In this document: positions 9,231-17,866 of the stretch, piece by piece | Numbering within the stretch: the stretch's first letter is position 1 | Layout: every line of letters begins with the position of its first letter | From: Pseudomonadota bacterium | Lineage (GTDB): Bacteria; Myxococcota_A; UBA796; GCA-2862545 | Assembly: GCA_023954855.1 (NCBI GenBank) | Contig: JAGSGY010000005.1 | Span: 1 to 64,000, forward strand | Direction of reading: 5' to 3' | DNA: 64,000 nt | The notes under the pieces: generated by a model | Databases searched by the model: none | What the model was told of the DNA's origin: nothing | The model's input: the letters and a program-made list of their open reading frames with translations, nothing else | Program-made: the position numbers and the translations under genes

Positions 9231-10224
9231 TGGTTGCATGGGGGAGGGCGGAGGCCAGGTTCTCCGCTCCTCCCTCTCTTTGTCGGCTCGTACGGGCCAG
9301 GCGTTTCGCATCGACAACATCCGTGCGGGACGTCGCAAGCCAGGTCTGCTTCGGCAGCACCTGACCTGTGTGCGTGCGGTGGCCGAGGTGTGCGGCGCCG
9401 AGGTCGAAGGCGCTTCGCTCGGCTCGACGCGACTGGTCTTTCGCCCGGGACCGATCCGCGCGGGCACGTACCATTTCGCGATCGGCAGTGCCGGGAGTGC
9501 GCACCTGGTTCTTCAGACGCTGTTGCCTGTGCTCTGGGCCGCGGACGGCGAGTCCGAGGTGGTGGTCGAGGGGGGCACCCACAATGACTGGGCACCGCCG
9601 TTTCCCTTCTTGGACCGCGCCTTCGCACCCGCGGTGTCGAGCATGGGAGCGGTGCTGGACCTCGCCCTCGAGGCGCATGGCTTCTACCCGGCGGGTGGGG
9701 GTCGCGTTCGCGCATTGGTCGCTCCCTCCAGGTTTCAGCCGCTTGAGTGGGTCGAGCGTGGCGCCATCGCCCAGGTTCGTCCTGAGGCGGTGGTGAGCGG
9801 CATTCCCACGCGCATCGCCGTCGACGAGATCCGGGTCATGGCCTCGGCCCTGAACGTGCCGGTGAGTCGGCCGCGAACGGTGGAGGACCCGATGGGACCG
9901 GGCAACCTGTGCTGGCTCGACGTCGAGTTCGAGACCGGAAGCGCGGTGTTCTGCGGCTTCGGCAAGAAGGGCGTGTCCTCGCATCGCGTCGCCAAGCAGG
10001 CGGTGAAGGCGTTCAAGCAGTGGCGTGCCGTAGATGTTCCCGTGGACGAGTTTCTCGCGGATCAGCTTCTGTTGCCGCTGTCCTTCGCGGGTTCGGGCAC
10101 GTTTCGAACCACCGAGCCTTCGCTTCACACGCGCACCAATGCCGAGGTGATTCAGGCCTTCACCGGGCAGCAGTTTCGCTTCGAGGACGAGGGGACTGGG
10201 GCATTCAGGGTCACCCTGGGCTGA
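9217..10224 (+). CDS. rtcA: RtcA RNA 3'-terminal phosphate cyclase
   Basis: A 335-residue ATP-dependent enzyme that converts RNA 3'-phosphate to a 2',3'-cyclic phosphate, regenerating the RtcB substrate. The N-terminus DGCMGEGGGQVLRSSL and RRKPGLLRQHL match the family, as do AGSAHLVLQTLLP and FPFLDRAFAP. Near the C-terminus, FLADQLLLPL is followed by SLHTRTNAEV, whose His is the expected adenylylated residue. The ATG at 9217, preceded by GGGAGGG at 9202-9208, places the family N-terminus correctly; the longer frame does not. Third gene of the RtcR-controlled run. Confidence 0.95.
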   Translation: MLTLDGCMGEGGGQVLRSSLSLSARTGQAFRIDNIRAGRRKPGLLRQHLTCVRAVAEVCGAEVEGASLGSTRLVFRPGPIRAGTYHFAIGSAGSAHLVLQTLLPVLWAADGESEVVVEGGTHNDWAPPFPFLDRAFAPAVSSMGAVLDLALEAHGFYPAGGGRVRALVAPSRFQPLEWVERGAIAQVRPEAVVSGIPTRIAVDEIRVMASALNVPVSRPRTVEDPMGPGNLCWLDVEFETGSAVFCGFGKKGVSSHRVAKQAVKAFKQWRAVDVPVDEFLADQLLLPLSFAGSGTFRTTEPSLHTRTNAEVIQAFTGQQFRFEDEGTGAFRVTLG

Positions 10225-10242
10225 GGGCGTTATCGACGCATC

Positions 10243-10620
10243 ATGGATGCTTCACTCAACGTTATCGGCACTCCCCTAAAGCCCTGCTCGCGTCGCCCGC
10301 TCACCGGGTGGTTTCGCGACGGTTGCTGCAACACCGACGCAAGTGACCGCGGGTCGCACACCGTCTGCGCGCGGGTGACCGCGGACTTCCTCGAAGTCTT
10401 GCGTGAGCAGGGGAATGACCTTGTCACGCCCGCGCCGCAGCACGGCTTCCCCGGGCTCAAGCCGGGTGACAGCTGGTGCGTGTGTGCCGGCAGCTGGTAT
10501 GCGGCGTTTCAGATCGGCCGGGCCTGCCCCGTCGATCTCGAGCGCACCCACGCGGTCGCGCTGCGCACCGTGCCTCTCGAAGCGCTGATGCTGCACGCCG
10601 AGGGCGGCGCAGAGGCCTAG
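10243..10620 (+). CDS. DUF2237 family protein
   Basis: A 125-residue protein matching DUF2237 across its length: NVIGTPLKPCS, LTGWFRDGCCNT, DRGSHTVCA, GNDLVTPAPQHGFPGLKPGD, WCVCAGSW and a C-terminal ALRTVPLEAL. The conserved cysteines (CS, CC, VCA and WCVC) suggest metal or thiol chemistry, but the family function is not established. It starts 18 bp after rtcA and ends 8 bp before the next gene, so it is probably part of the same transcript, although this gene is often found away from rtc loci. Confidence 0.85.
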   Translation: MDASLNVIGTPLKPCSRRPLTGWFRDGCCNTDASDRGSHTVCARVTADFLEVLREQGNDLVTPAPQHGFPGLKPGDSWCVCAGSWYAAFQIGRACPVDLERTHAVALRTVPLEALMLHAEGGAEA

Positions 10621-10628
10621 GAGGCATC

Positions 10629-11603
10629 GTGAAGATCGGCGTACTTGGCGCGGGTGCGATTGGCTGCTGGCTCGGCGGAAAGCTCGAAGCCGCAGGCCAT
10701 GACGTGGTGCTCGTCGGCCGGGACTGGCTTCGCGAGGCCGTTGCCAAGGATGGGCTGAGTCTCGAGGATCTCGATGGCCCTCCGGTGGTCGTTCGGCCTC
10801 GGGTCGAGACGTCTCCGTCAGTGCTCGGAACCTGCGACGCCGTGCTCGTTGCGGTGAAAGGGAAAGACACGGTGGCCGCGGCTGAGCAGGCTCGCGTGCA
10901 CCTCAGCGCCGGCGCTGTCGTGATGAGCTGCCAGAACGGCCTCGACAACGCCGCACGCCTTCGCGAGACGCTGCCCAAGCAGCGGGTGCTCGCCGGAATG
11001 GTGTCGTTCAATGTGGTTCGGCAGGGACCCTCGTCGTTCAAGAGAGGCACGAGTGGCCCGCTCGCGATCGAGGCCTGTCCCGAGTCGGTTCCCCTCGCCG
11101 CCGCGCTGAGGGATGCGGGCTTTGACACCCTCGAGCGTCCGGACATGGACAACGTGCTCTCGGCCAAGCTCGTGTTCAACCTCAACAATGCCATCAACGC
11201 GCTGTCGGACATGCCACTGCAGGAAGAGCTGCTCGAGCCCGAGTACCGGCGCCAGCTCGCCGATGCCATGGACGAGGCGAAGGCGGTGCTCGCGGCTGCG
11301 GGACGTCCGGCCGTTCGGGTTGGCAAGCTGCTTCCGGGACTCGCGCCCATGGTCCTGCGGCTGCCCACACCCTTGTTTCGGCTGGTCGCGCGTCAGATGC
11401 TTCGCGTGGACCCCCAGGCCAGGTCTTCGATGTGGGAGGACCTCTCCCGCGGACGGACCACCGAGATCGACGATCTGAACGGCACGGTCTCGCGACTTGG
11501 GCGCGTGCACGGCATCGTGACGCCGGTCAATGATGACCTTGTAGAGCGCATTCGCCAGGCAGAGGCGGCCAACGAAGCGGAGCGCTCGGCAGATTCGGCC
11601 TAG
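10629..11603 (+). CDS. 2-dehydropantoate 2-reductase (ketopantoate reductase family)
   Basis: A 324-residue NADPH-dependent reductase of the ApbA/PanE family. In pantothenate synthesis it converts 2-dehydropantoate to pantoate. The N-terminal Rossmann motif is GVLGAGAIGCWLGG (about residues 4-17). MSCQNGLDN and the later KLVFNLNNAINAL contain the Lys and Asn positions typical of the family's active site. The start is GTG at 10629; the longer upstream frame overlaps the DUF2237 gene with Arg-rich nonsense and is rejected. Because this family contains several reductases with other substrates, the PanE function is probable rather than certain. Confidence 0.8.
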   Translation: MKIGVLGAGAIGCWLGGKLEAAGHDVVLVGRDWLREAVAKDGLSLEDLDGPPVVVRPRVETSPSVLGTCDAVLVAVKGKDTVAAAEQARVHLSAGAVVMSCQNGLDNAARLRETLPKQRVLAGMVSFNVVRQGPSSFKRGTSGPLAIEACPESVPLAAALRDAGFDTLERPDMDNVLSAKLVFNLNNAINALSDMPLQEELLEPEYRRQLADAMDEAKAVLAAAGRPAVRVGKLLPGLAPMVLRLPTPLFRLVARQMLRVDPQARSSMWEDLSRGRTTEIDDLNGTVSRLGRVHGIVTPVNDDLVERIRQAEAANEAERSADSA

Positions 11604-11645
11604 GCATCGGCACGCATCCTGTACCCTGGCCGGCCAGGAGGCTCG

Positions 11646-13565
11646 ATGTCCCGACCCGTGCACTTTGTGATTGGCTGCGGCCGCAGTGGAACCACACTTC
11701 TTCGTGTGATGCTCGCAGGGCATCCAGAGTTGTTCTCGCCGCCAGAGATGGTGCTCTCGCCCTACGACACCATGGCCGAGCGCACCAAGCACATGGAGGC
11801 GCGCTTCTGGGAGAAGGGGGGATTGCGCCGGGCGGTGCTCGAACTCACCGGTTGCTCGGTCGATGAGGCGAAGGCCCATGTCGCCGGGCTGGCCGAACTC
11901 ACTGTGCCCGAAGTCTACGACCACCTCCAGGAGCTGGTTGGCGAGCGCTTCATCGTCGACAAGTGCCCCCACCTGGCGCTACAGCCCGAGCGACTGGCCA
12001 AGGTGCTCGAGTGGTACCCCGAGGCTCGCTTCATCTGGATTGTGCGCCACCCTGGCTCGGTGATCCGCTCGTTCGAGAACATGCCGATGGCCGAGGTCAT
12101 GCTCGCGGGGATTCCCGGGGGCGCCGAGGCCTTCTGGCGCACGTCGAACGAGAACTGCGAGGCCTTCCTCGCCGGCGTGCCCGAGGACCGGTGGACCCGG
12201 GTCAGCTACGAGGAACTCGTCGAGTCGCCCGAGGCCCGCGAGGCCGCGCTGCAACGCATTTCGTCCGCGCTGGGCGTCGACTACGACCCGCGTATGGCCA
12301 ATCCCTATGAGGGCGACCGCATGCGGTCAGGGCCCAAGGGAGCGCGCGCGATTGGCGACCCAAACATGGCCGGCCGCAAGAAGATCGACCCGTCGCTCGC
12401 GACCAAGTGGCTGAAGGGCTTCGACCCACGCTCGGTGAACGCCGACACCAAGGCCCTCGCCGCCAAGCTCGGCTACGATCTCGACGCGCTCGAGCTCCCG
12501 CCGATTGCCCGCCTCTCGGACGGCATGCAGTCGCTCTTTGACCTCGCCAAGAAGCTCGAGTCCGAGATCAAGCTGCCCATGGACCTCGACGCCATCGAGG
12601 GACGGCGTTTCCTACTTCGCATGCTCGCCGAGTCGGTCGACACCTTCGTCGAGCACTCCACGGTCGACGCTCCGGAGTTCCGCCACGCCGAAGGGCCGCA
12701 CCGCAAGATGTTCGCCGACAACCCGGACACCGACTACCTGCGCGCGCCGATTCGCCTCGACGATGGACGGGTCTACGCGCTGCGGGGTCGCATCCCCGAG
12801 AGCACGGCTTACGCCGGGATTCTCTACTACGGAAAGGGCGGGCGCGTCGGCAACCGGCTGGTCGACCAGGAGATTCCCACCGACGCTGGAGGCAACTTCG
12901 AGATTCGTCTCGCGACGTCCGAGATCGAGGGCTTCACGACCCTCGTCGGCGACGGCGACGAGACGGCGGTGATGGTGCGGCAGTACTTCACCAGCCGAAC
13001 GCGTGAGGCCCCGCTCAAGGTGTCGATTGAGTTGGTCGGTGAGACCCCCGAGCCGGTTCCTCTCGATGCCACTTGGATGGCGCGGCGTATCTACCTGTCG
13101 GAGCGTATGCTCAAGGCTGTGTTCGAGCGCACGATTCAGACCTACAAGATGGCTGGAAAGGCTGCGCTGAACCAGTTCATCCAGATTCCCGGTGGGGCGC
13201 TGTTCCCGACGCCTGACAACACCTACCAGGTCTGCTGGTACCGCTTCGGGCGCGACCAGTGCATGCGGGTTCGCGGCAAGCTTCCGAAGAGCCGCTACTT
13301 CTCGTTGGTGCTCTACAACGCGTGGATGGAGTCGCTCGACTACACCCGGCACACCATCTCGCTCAACCACACCGAGATCGAGACCGACGCCGACGGCAAC
13401 TTCGAGATTGTCCTGTCACATCGCGACCTCGGACAGGCGAACCGCCTCGACGTGGCCGGGCACCATGCGGGCTACCTGCTCGCGCGCAACCTGCTTCTCG
13501 AGGGTGAGGCGCCGGAGCTCTCGATCATGGTCCAGTACGAGCACGAGTACCTCGCGGATGCCTGA
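11646..13565 (+). CDS. Sulfotransferase fused to a DUF1214-like C-terminal domain
   Basis: A 639-residue two-part protein. Residues 1-290 are a PAPS-dependent sulfotransferase. The 5'-phosphosulfate loop is GCGRSGTTLLR near the N-terminus, followed by FIVDKCP and the 3'-phosphate segment WIVRHPGSVIRSF. Residues about 320-639 are beta-rich; GGALFPTPDNTY, then YFSLVLYNAW and a DADGNFEIVLSHR repeat resemble DUF1214 proteins. A similar DAGGNFEIRL unit occurs earlier, so the C-terminal part may be duplicated. No signal peptide is visible. It overlaps the next Nudix gene by 8 bp. The acceptor is unknown. Confidence 0.8.
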   Translation: MSRPVHFVIGCGRSGTTLLRVMLAGHPELFSPPEMVLSPYDTMAERTKHMEARFWEKGGLRRAVLELTGCSVDEAKAHVAGLAELTVPEVYDHLQELVGERFIVDKCPHLALQPERLAKVLEWYPEARFIWIVRHPGSVIRSFENMPMAEVMLAGIPGGAEAFWRTSNENCEAFLAGVPEDRWTRVSYEELVESPEAREAALQRISSALGVDYDPRMANPYEGDRMRSGPKGARAIGDPNMAGRKKIDPSLATKWLKGFDPRSVNADTKALAAKLGYDLDALELPPIARLSDGMQSLFDLAKKLESEIKLPMDLDAIEGRRFLLRMLAESVDTFVEHSTVDAPEFRHAEGPHRKMFADNPDTDYLRAPIRLDDGRVYALRGRIPESTAYAGILYYGKGGRVGNRLVDQEIPTDAGGNFEIRLATSEIEGFTTLVGDGDETAVMVRQYFTSRTREAPLKVSIELVGETPEPVPLDATWMARRIYLSERMLKAVFERTIQTYKMAGKAALNQFIQIPGGALFPTPDNTYQVCWYRFGRDQCMRVRGKLPKSRYFSLVLYNAWMESLDYTRHTISLNHTEIETDADGNFEIVLSHRDLGQANRLDVAGHHAGYLLARNLLLEGEAPELSIMVQYEHEYLADA

Positions 13566-14202
13566 GCGCGACGCGGTGGTGCGTGCCTTTGGGGCCTTCG
13601 AAGGTCACACCTGGCCCGCGCTGCCGGGGCGCACGAATCACCTTCACGCCGGCGTTCTCGTGCCCGTGGTCTGGGACCAGGCCCCCCGCATCTTGGCCAT
13701 CGTGCGGGCCGCGCATCTGCGGCGGCACGCGCGTGAGGTCGGGTTTCCGGGTGGAAAGCCCGAGGCCGAGGATGCCGACATCACCGCCACCGCGCTGCGT
13801 GAGGCCCGCGAAGAGCTCGGCTTCGAGCACATCGAGGTGCTCGGCAGGCTGTCTTCCTTTCCGCTGTACACCTCGGACTACCGGCTCGAGCCCACGGTCG
13901 GACTGGTCTCGGACCAGCAGCTGATTCCCGAGCCCGCTGAGGTCGCAGAGGTCCTGAGCGTCGATATTCGCGCTTGGCTCGCTCGGGAGCAGTGGGAGGG
14001 CGTGCCCTTCGAGCACGAAGGGGGAGTGGCCGTGTCTCCGGTGTTCGAGATCGACGGGCACCTGATGTACGGCGGCACCGCTCATGTGCTCTACGAGGCC
14101 TTCACCGTGCTTGCAGCAGCGATGGACACACCGCTCCCCGCGCTGTCGGGACGTCGCTATACGCCGACGGACATTCTCACCCGGGCGCTGCGCAACGCCT
14201 AA
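13558..14202 (+). CDS. CoA-type NUDIX hydrolase (NudL-like)
   Basis: A 214-residue Nudix protein. The Nudix box VGFPGGKPEAEDADITATAL-REAREELG is complete (written here in two parts). It is preceded by VRAAHLRRHARE, resembling the upstream signature that marks the coenzyme A pyrophosphatase branch. Family members cleave CoA or acyl-CoA to 3',5'-ADP and 4'-phosphopantetheine. The chosen ATG lies inside the end of the sulfotransferase gene; the longer frame starting at 13192 only shadows that gene. Whether the link to a sulfotransferase, which releases 3',5'-ADP, is meaningful is speculative. Confidence 0.85.
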   Translation: MPERDAVVRAFGAFEGHTWPALPGRTNHLHAGVLVPVVWDQAPRILAIVRAAHLRRHAREVGFPGGKPEAEDADITATALREAREELGFEHIEVLGRLSSFPLYTSDYRLEPTVGLVSDQQLIPEPAEVAEVLSVDIRAWLAREQWEGVPFEHEGGVAVSPVFEIDGHLMYGGTAHVLYEAFTVLAAAMDTPLPALSGRRYTPTDILTRALRNA

Positions 14203-14211
14203 GGCGCGTAT

Positions 14212-15387
14212 CTACTCAAGCCAGTGCTCCCCGGCCTTGAGGTCGCTTCCTTGCACCAGGGCTCGGCATCGTCCGTCGACGTCGGTGACGTAGAACCAGC
14301 TCTCGAGTCGCACCGTGACCTCGTCGCCGGAGTCTGGCGCGATGGGACCGTCGGAGAGCGGCGTGATGCCGTCGGCGAAGAGCTCGTGGAACAGCAGGTC
14401 TTCGCCGAGTCCGTTGCGCACCCGGGTCTCCTTGGCGCTGTTCGAGAGGGCCACGCTCCAGTCGATGTTGTAGCGCCGGTCACAGCCGAGGTCCCCCTCG
14501 AGGTCGGAGGCTTGGTCCTGCTCGGGGCCAAACGGCGCGATGCTGCGGTACAGCGTGGTCTCGTCGTGCACGTAGAGCACGCCGCCGCCGTCTGCACCCA
14601 CGACTTCCAACGGCACGCGCTCAGGGCTGAGGTCGATGTTGGCGGCGTGCGTCCATGTCCATCCGTCGGACTCGGTCGGCGTCCAGCTCTCGGTCCACCC
14701 AGCGGGGACGGCGTCGAACTGCTGGCGGTCATCTTCGAGGGTGGTGGCCCAGCCGTCGGGGAGGGCGGCGGCCGGGTAGGTGAGAAACGAGCCCTCCTCC
14801 CACTCCTCGGCGCCGGACCCGGTGACCTTCCAGGTCGTGGACGAGCCAGAGTCGGTGTCGGTGGCCAGTACGACAACCACACCTCCGAGGGTGCTGCGAA
14901 GCTCGAGGGTCTCGGGCACAGCGCTCCCCGCGAGCAGGCTGTCGGCGCGCATCGTCCAGGTCACGCCGGCGTCGATACTCGAGGCCAAGGCACCGCCGTT
15001 GCTGGCCTCGCCGAGGATCCACAGCTCGCCGCCGTCACCGCGCCGAAGATCGATGGGGGTGCCGAGCTCGGTGGGCAGTGTCAGCGGTAGACCACCCGCC
15101 CCGGCCTCGGAGCGAAGCACGAGCCCGTTCGAGAGCCATACGCCGACGTCGAGCACCGCACCCACGGCCTGCACGGCGCCAATGCGCATGGTTTGCGTCC
15201 ACTCCATGTCGTAGGCGGTGAGCTCGTCGTTGACGACCACCCACACGGCGTCGTCGCCAAACGATAGGCGCATATCCGGCGAGGCGTCACCGACCTCTTC
15301 GTAGCGCATCGAGAACGCGCCGAGAGGACCGTCGACGGTGGAGCTGCCGCCGCAGCCGGCAAGGAAAACGAGAAGGAGTGCGCGCAT
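14212..15387 (-). CDS. Lipoprotein of unknown function
   Basis: A 391-residue exported lipoprotein. The signal MRALLLVFLAGCGG carries a good lipobox (LAGC). The mature part is acidic and rich in short beta-strand-like units with Ser, Gly and Trp: FGDDAVWVVV, DGGELWILGE, SSIDAGVTWTMRA and GGGVLYVHDE. These resemble BNR/propeller-type repeats, so a beta-propeller is a reasonable guess. It is convergent with the Nudix gene, 9 bp away. No enzyme motif was found. An outer-membrane lipoprotein is likely, since no Asp follows the Cys. Confidence 0.7.
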   Translation of the reverse strand: MRALLLVFLAGCGGSSTVDGPLGAFSMRYEEVGDASPDMRLSFGDDAVWVVVNDELTAYDMEWTQTMRIGAVQAVGAVLDVGVWLSNGLVLRSEAGAGGLPLTLPTELGTPIDLRRGDGGELWILGEASNGGALASSIDAGVTWTMRADSLLAGSAVPETLELRSTLGGVVVVLATDTDSGSSTTWKVTGSGAEEWEEGSFLTYPAAALPDGWATTLEDDRQQFDAVPAGWTESWTPTESDGWTWTHAANIDLSPERVPLEVVGADGGGVLYVHDETTLYRSIAPFGPEQDQASDLEGDLGCDRRYNIDWSVALSNSAKETRVRNGLGEDLLFHELFADGITPLSDGPIAPDSGDEVTVRLESWFYVTDVDGRCRALVQGSDLKAGEHWLE

Positions 15388-15406
15388 GGGCGACAGTGTA
15401 GGCCAG

Positions 15407-15646
15407 TCAGCTCCAGCTTGGGGTGCGATGCAGCACCGCAGGACCCTTGTAGTGCGCGCGCAGTGTGGCCTCGATGACGCCCTTCGCCCGCGTCCAGGTC
15501 TTCAGTTTGGGGTTTCGAATGAACAGGTCCAGTCCAGGGGCGTCGAGCATCCAGCCACCGCGCACGCGCCAGGCGGTCACGCAGCCACCGCCCCAGTGTG
15601 TGGGCAAGGTGGAGATGCGCGCATCGTTGTCGCGGTGCCAGTCCAT
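15407..15646 (-). CDS. Small hypothetical protein
   Basis: A 79-residue frame starting MDWHRDNDARIS. It has a plausible amino acid mix with several Trp and Gly and a basic C-terminal half (NPKLKTWTRAKG), and no signal or membrane segment. It lies just upstream of the BNR-like lipoprotein on the same strand, 19 bp away. I do not recognise a family. An overlapping frame on the same strand is longer but Arg/Pro-rich and unlikely. Confidence 0.45.
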   Translation of the reverse strand: MDWHRDNDARISTLPTHWGGGCVTAWRVRGGWMLDAPGLDLFIRNPKLKTWTRAKGVIEATLRAHYKGPAVLHRTPSWS

Positions 15647-15702
15647 GCTCAGCTTGTAGCGGAGGAGGGAGCCAGGAACTGTCCGGCCGGATAGACCGAC
15701 CC

Positions 15703-16068
15703 ATGGCTTCTCTACGGCAACGCTACGAATCGATGGTCTCCCAGTACGGCGGGGTCGCCATCACCCTCTGGTTCAGCTTGTTCTTCACGACCTGGTTCGT
15801 GTGTTGGCTGGGACTCAAGGGCGGGCTCTGGCCAGAGGCTTGGCTTCCCGCAGCGGGCGAAGAGCCGACTGGGCTTCTCTCCGGTTTTGTCTCGGGGATG
15901 GGCCCACAGGTCATCGTTGCCTATCTGATGACCCAGCTCACCAAGCCGGTGCGCTTCATTCTCGTGTTGGCCGGTACGCCCAAGATCGCGCAGCTTCTCG
16001 GTCGCGAACCCGCTCCGATCGAGGCCGTGGACGACGTCGCTGAGCCCGCTGAACAGCCGGGCGTGTGA
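15703..16068 (+). CDS. DUF1279 (FAM210-like) membrane protein
   Basis: A 121-residue protein with the DUF1279 layout: a short N-terminal helix (RQRYESMVSQYGGVAI), a first membrane segment (LWFSLFFTTWFVCWLGL), and a second hydrophobic region ending AYLMTQLTKPVRFILVLAGTP. The family is shared with eukaryotic FAM210 proteins; its molecular role is not settled. The C-terminal tail is acidic and low-complexity. The ATG at 15703 is chosen because the frame upstream (from 15598) is Cys/Arg-rich and overlaps the small minus-strand gene. Confidence 0.75.
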   Translation: MASLRQRYESMVSQYGGVAITLWFSLFFTTWFVCWLGLKGGLWPEAWLPAAGEEPTGLLSGFVSGMGPQVIVAYLMTQLTKPVRFILVLAGTPKIAQLLGREPAPIEAVDDVAEPAEQPGV

Positions 16069-16144
16069 GTCTTTTCGAGTCGCTGACCTGACCGCTTCCC
16101 TCGACGCTTCTCCGGCCGTAGGATGAGCCTCCACGGAGCCCGCG

Positions 16145-17860
16145 TTGACCTACAACCGCACAGATCTTTATGGTGACCCGCTCCGTCGCCGCATTCGCGC
16201 GCGGTACGGCACGCTTCGGTACCGCCACGCCGACCCCGTCGCCGATCTCGCGTTTGCGCTCGACGGTCGAATGGTGGCGACGGCGACGTTCAAGGGTCAT
16301 GTTCACGTCTGGAAGGCCGCTACCGGCATGGAGCTGCTCTCGGTCGATGCGGGCGTGGAGCTGCACACCGTCGCGCTCTCTGCCAAGGGCTCTGCGCTCG
16401 CCGCCAGTGGCTCCGACGGCGTCATTCGCGTCTGGGACACAGCGAACGGCAAGGAACTCCACGCGCTCGAGGGGCACGCCTACGAGGTCTTCGCGCTTGC
16501 GATCAGCCCCGACGGTCGATGGCTGGCCTCGGGTGGTGGCATGCGCGATGCCGAGAGCCAGGAGCGGCACGTGCGCGTGTGGCGTCTCGAGGCTGGCAAG
16601 GCGAGCAAGGTCCTCGCCGGCAGCCAGTCAGCCGTTCGCGGCGTCGCCTTTAGCCCCGATGGCTGGCGGCTGGCCGCAGTTGGAGACGAGAGTGTTCGGG
16701 TCTGGCGACTCGACGGTTGGGAGCGCGAGCACACCCTAGACGGACACAAAGGGCGCGTGCTCGCGGCAAGCTTCTCGGCGGATGGCGAGGTTGTGGTCAG
16801 CGGCGGATCCGACGGTGACGTGCGCATCTGGGATCTCGCGGATGGCGCCTGCCGAAGAGTGGTCTCACTCGGCCGGGAGATTGTGAAGCTCGATGTCTCA
16901 CCCAAGGGACGTATTGTCGCTGGCGACACCGAGGGCGGCATTACCGTCTTCGCCCTCGACGGCGAGCCGGAGCGCTTTCAGGCGCATGACGTCTCACTCC
17001 GCGGTGTCGCATGGGCACCCGATGGCGAGGTCGTGCTCTCGGCCAGCGAAGCCGACCGCGCGGTTCGGCTCTGGCACGCAGACGGCCGTCCGATCATCAA
17101 GGGCGAGGGTCACTTCGATGCCGTCGTCGGTGTGGGATTCGCGGGCGATGAACTGGTGTCCCTCTCGGCAGACGGCGAGCTGCGGCGCTGGGAACGCGCT
17201 TCCGCAAAGCCCGTCAGTGCCGAACAACTGGCCAGCGATGCGAGCTGTCTCGCGGTGTGTGGCGATGCGGTAGCCATTGGAACCACGGCCGGCGTGCTCT
17301 GGAATGGCGAGCTCGGGGCCACCGACCACCCGGTGAGCGCGGTGGCTTGTGCGGGCGCGCGGCTTGCCGTTGGCACCAAGACCACGGTTCGCTACTCAGA
17401 CGACGAGGGTGCGGGCACCGTCACGGTGAAGCCGGCGACGGCGGTGCACATCGACGCGGACAGCGTGCGCATGGCCGGGCCTCAAGGCGTCGCGGGTTGT
17501 GAAGGACCGGGCGAGCTGCCGGATGGGCCCATGGCCTTCTCACAGGACGGTGTGCTGCTCGGGGTCGGGGACGGCCCCTCCGTACGCGTCTGGGACACCC
17601 GCGAAGGGGTCGAGCTCCCCTCGATGACCCTCGCGAGCGCAGATGTCACGGTGATTGCCTTCGATCGCAGGCGGCGAGTCGCTGCGGTCGGCGATGCGGC
17701 CGGCAACGTCTGGCTCTTCGTAGTCGAGACGGGAAACACGCTCGGTGCGCTCTCGGGGCACACCGGCGCGGTTCGCTCGCTCGCGTTCGACCCCAAGGGT
17801 CAGTCGCTGATCAGCGGCGGGGACGACACCACCGTGCTCGCCTGGGAGCTCGGCGGCTAG
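16145..17860 (+). CDS. WD40 repeat protein
   Basis: A 571-residue protein made almost wholly of WD40 repeats. About ten units can be seen, recognisable by GHx..V..LAFSPDG..LASGG.DG.VRVWD-type cores: GHVHVWKAAT, DGVIRVWDTAN, ESVRVWRLDG, DGDVRIWDLAD, AVRLWHADG, SVRVWDTRE and DTTVLAWELGG. It should fold into one or two beta-propellers acting as a protein-interaction platform. There is no signal peptide or kinase domain. The start is TTG with GGAG eight bases before; no ATG in the region precedes the first repeat. The middle repeats (about residues 340-470) are degenerate. Confidence 0.9.
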   Translation: MTYNRTDLYGDPLRRRIRARYGTLRYRHADPVADLAFALDGRMVATATFKGHVHVWKAATGMELLSVDAGVELHTVALSAKGSALAASGSDGVIRVWDTANGKELHALEGHAYEVFALAISPDGRWLASGGGMRDAESQERHVRVWRLEAGKASKVLAGSQSAVRGVAFSPDGWRLAAVGDESVRVWRLDGWEREHTLDGHKGRVLAASFSADGEVVVSGGSDGDVRIWDLADGACRRVVSLGREIVKLDVSPKGRIVAGDTEGGITVFALDGEPERFQAHDVSLRGVAWAPDGEVVLSASEADRAVRLWHADGRPIIKGEGHFDAVVGVGFAGDELVSLSADGELRRWERASAKPVSAEQLASDASCLAVCGDAVAIGTTAGVLWNGELGATDHPVSAVACAGARLAVGTKTTVRYSDDEGAGTVTVKPATAVHIDADSVRMAGPQGVAGCEGPGELPDGPMAFSQDGVLLGVGDGPSVRVWDTREGVELPSMTLASADVTVIAFDRRRRVAAVGDAAGNVWLFVVETGNTLGALSGHTGAVRSLAFDPKGQSLISGGDDTTVLAWELGG

Positions 17861-17866
17861 CCTCGA

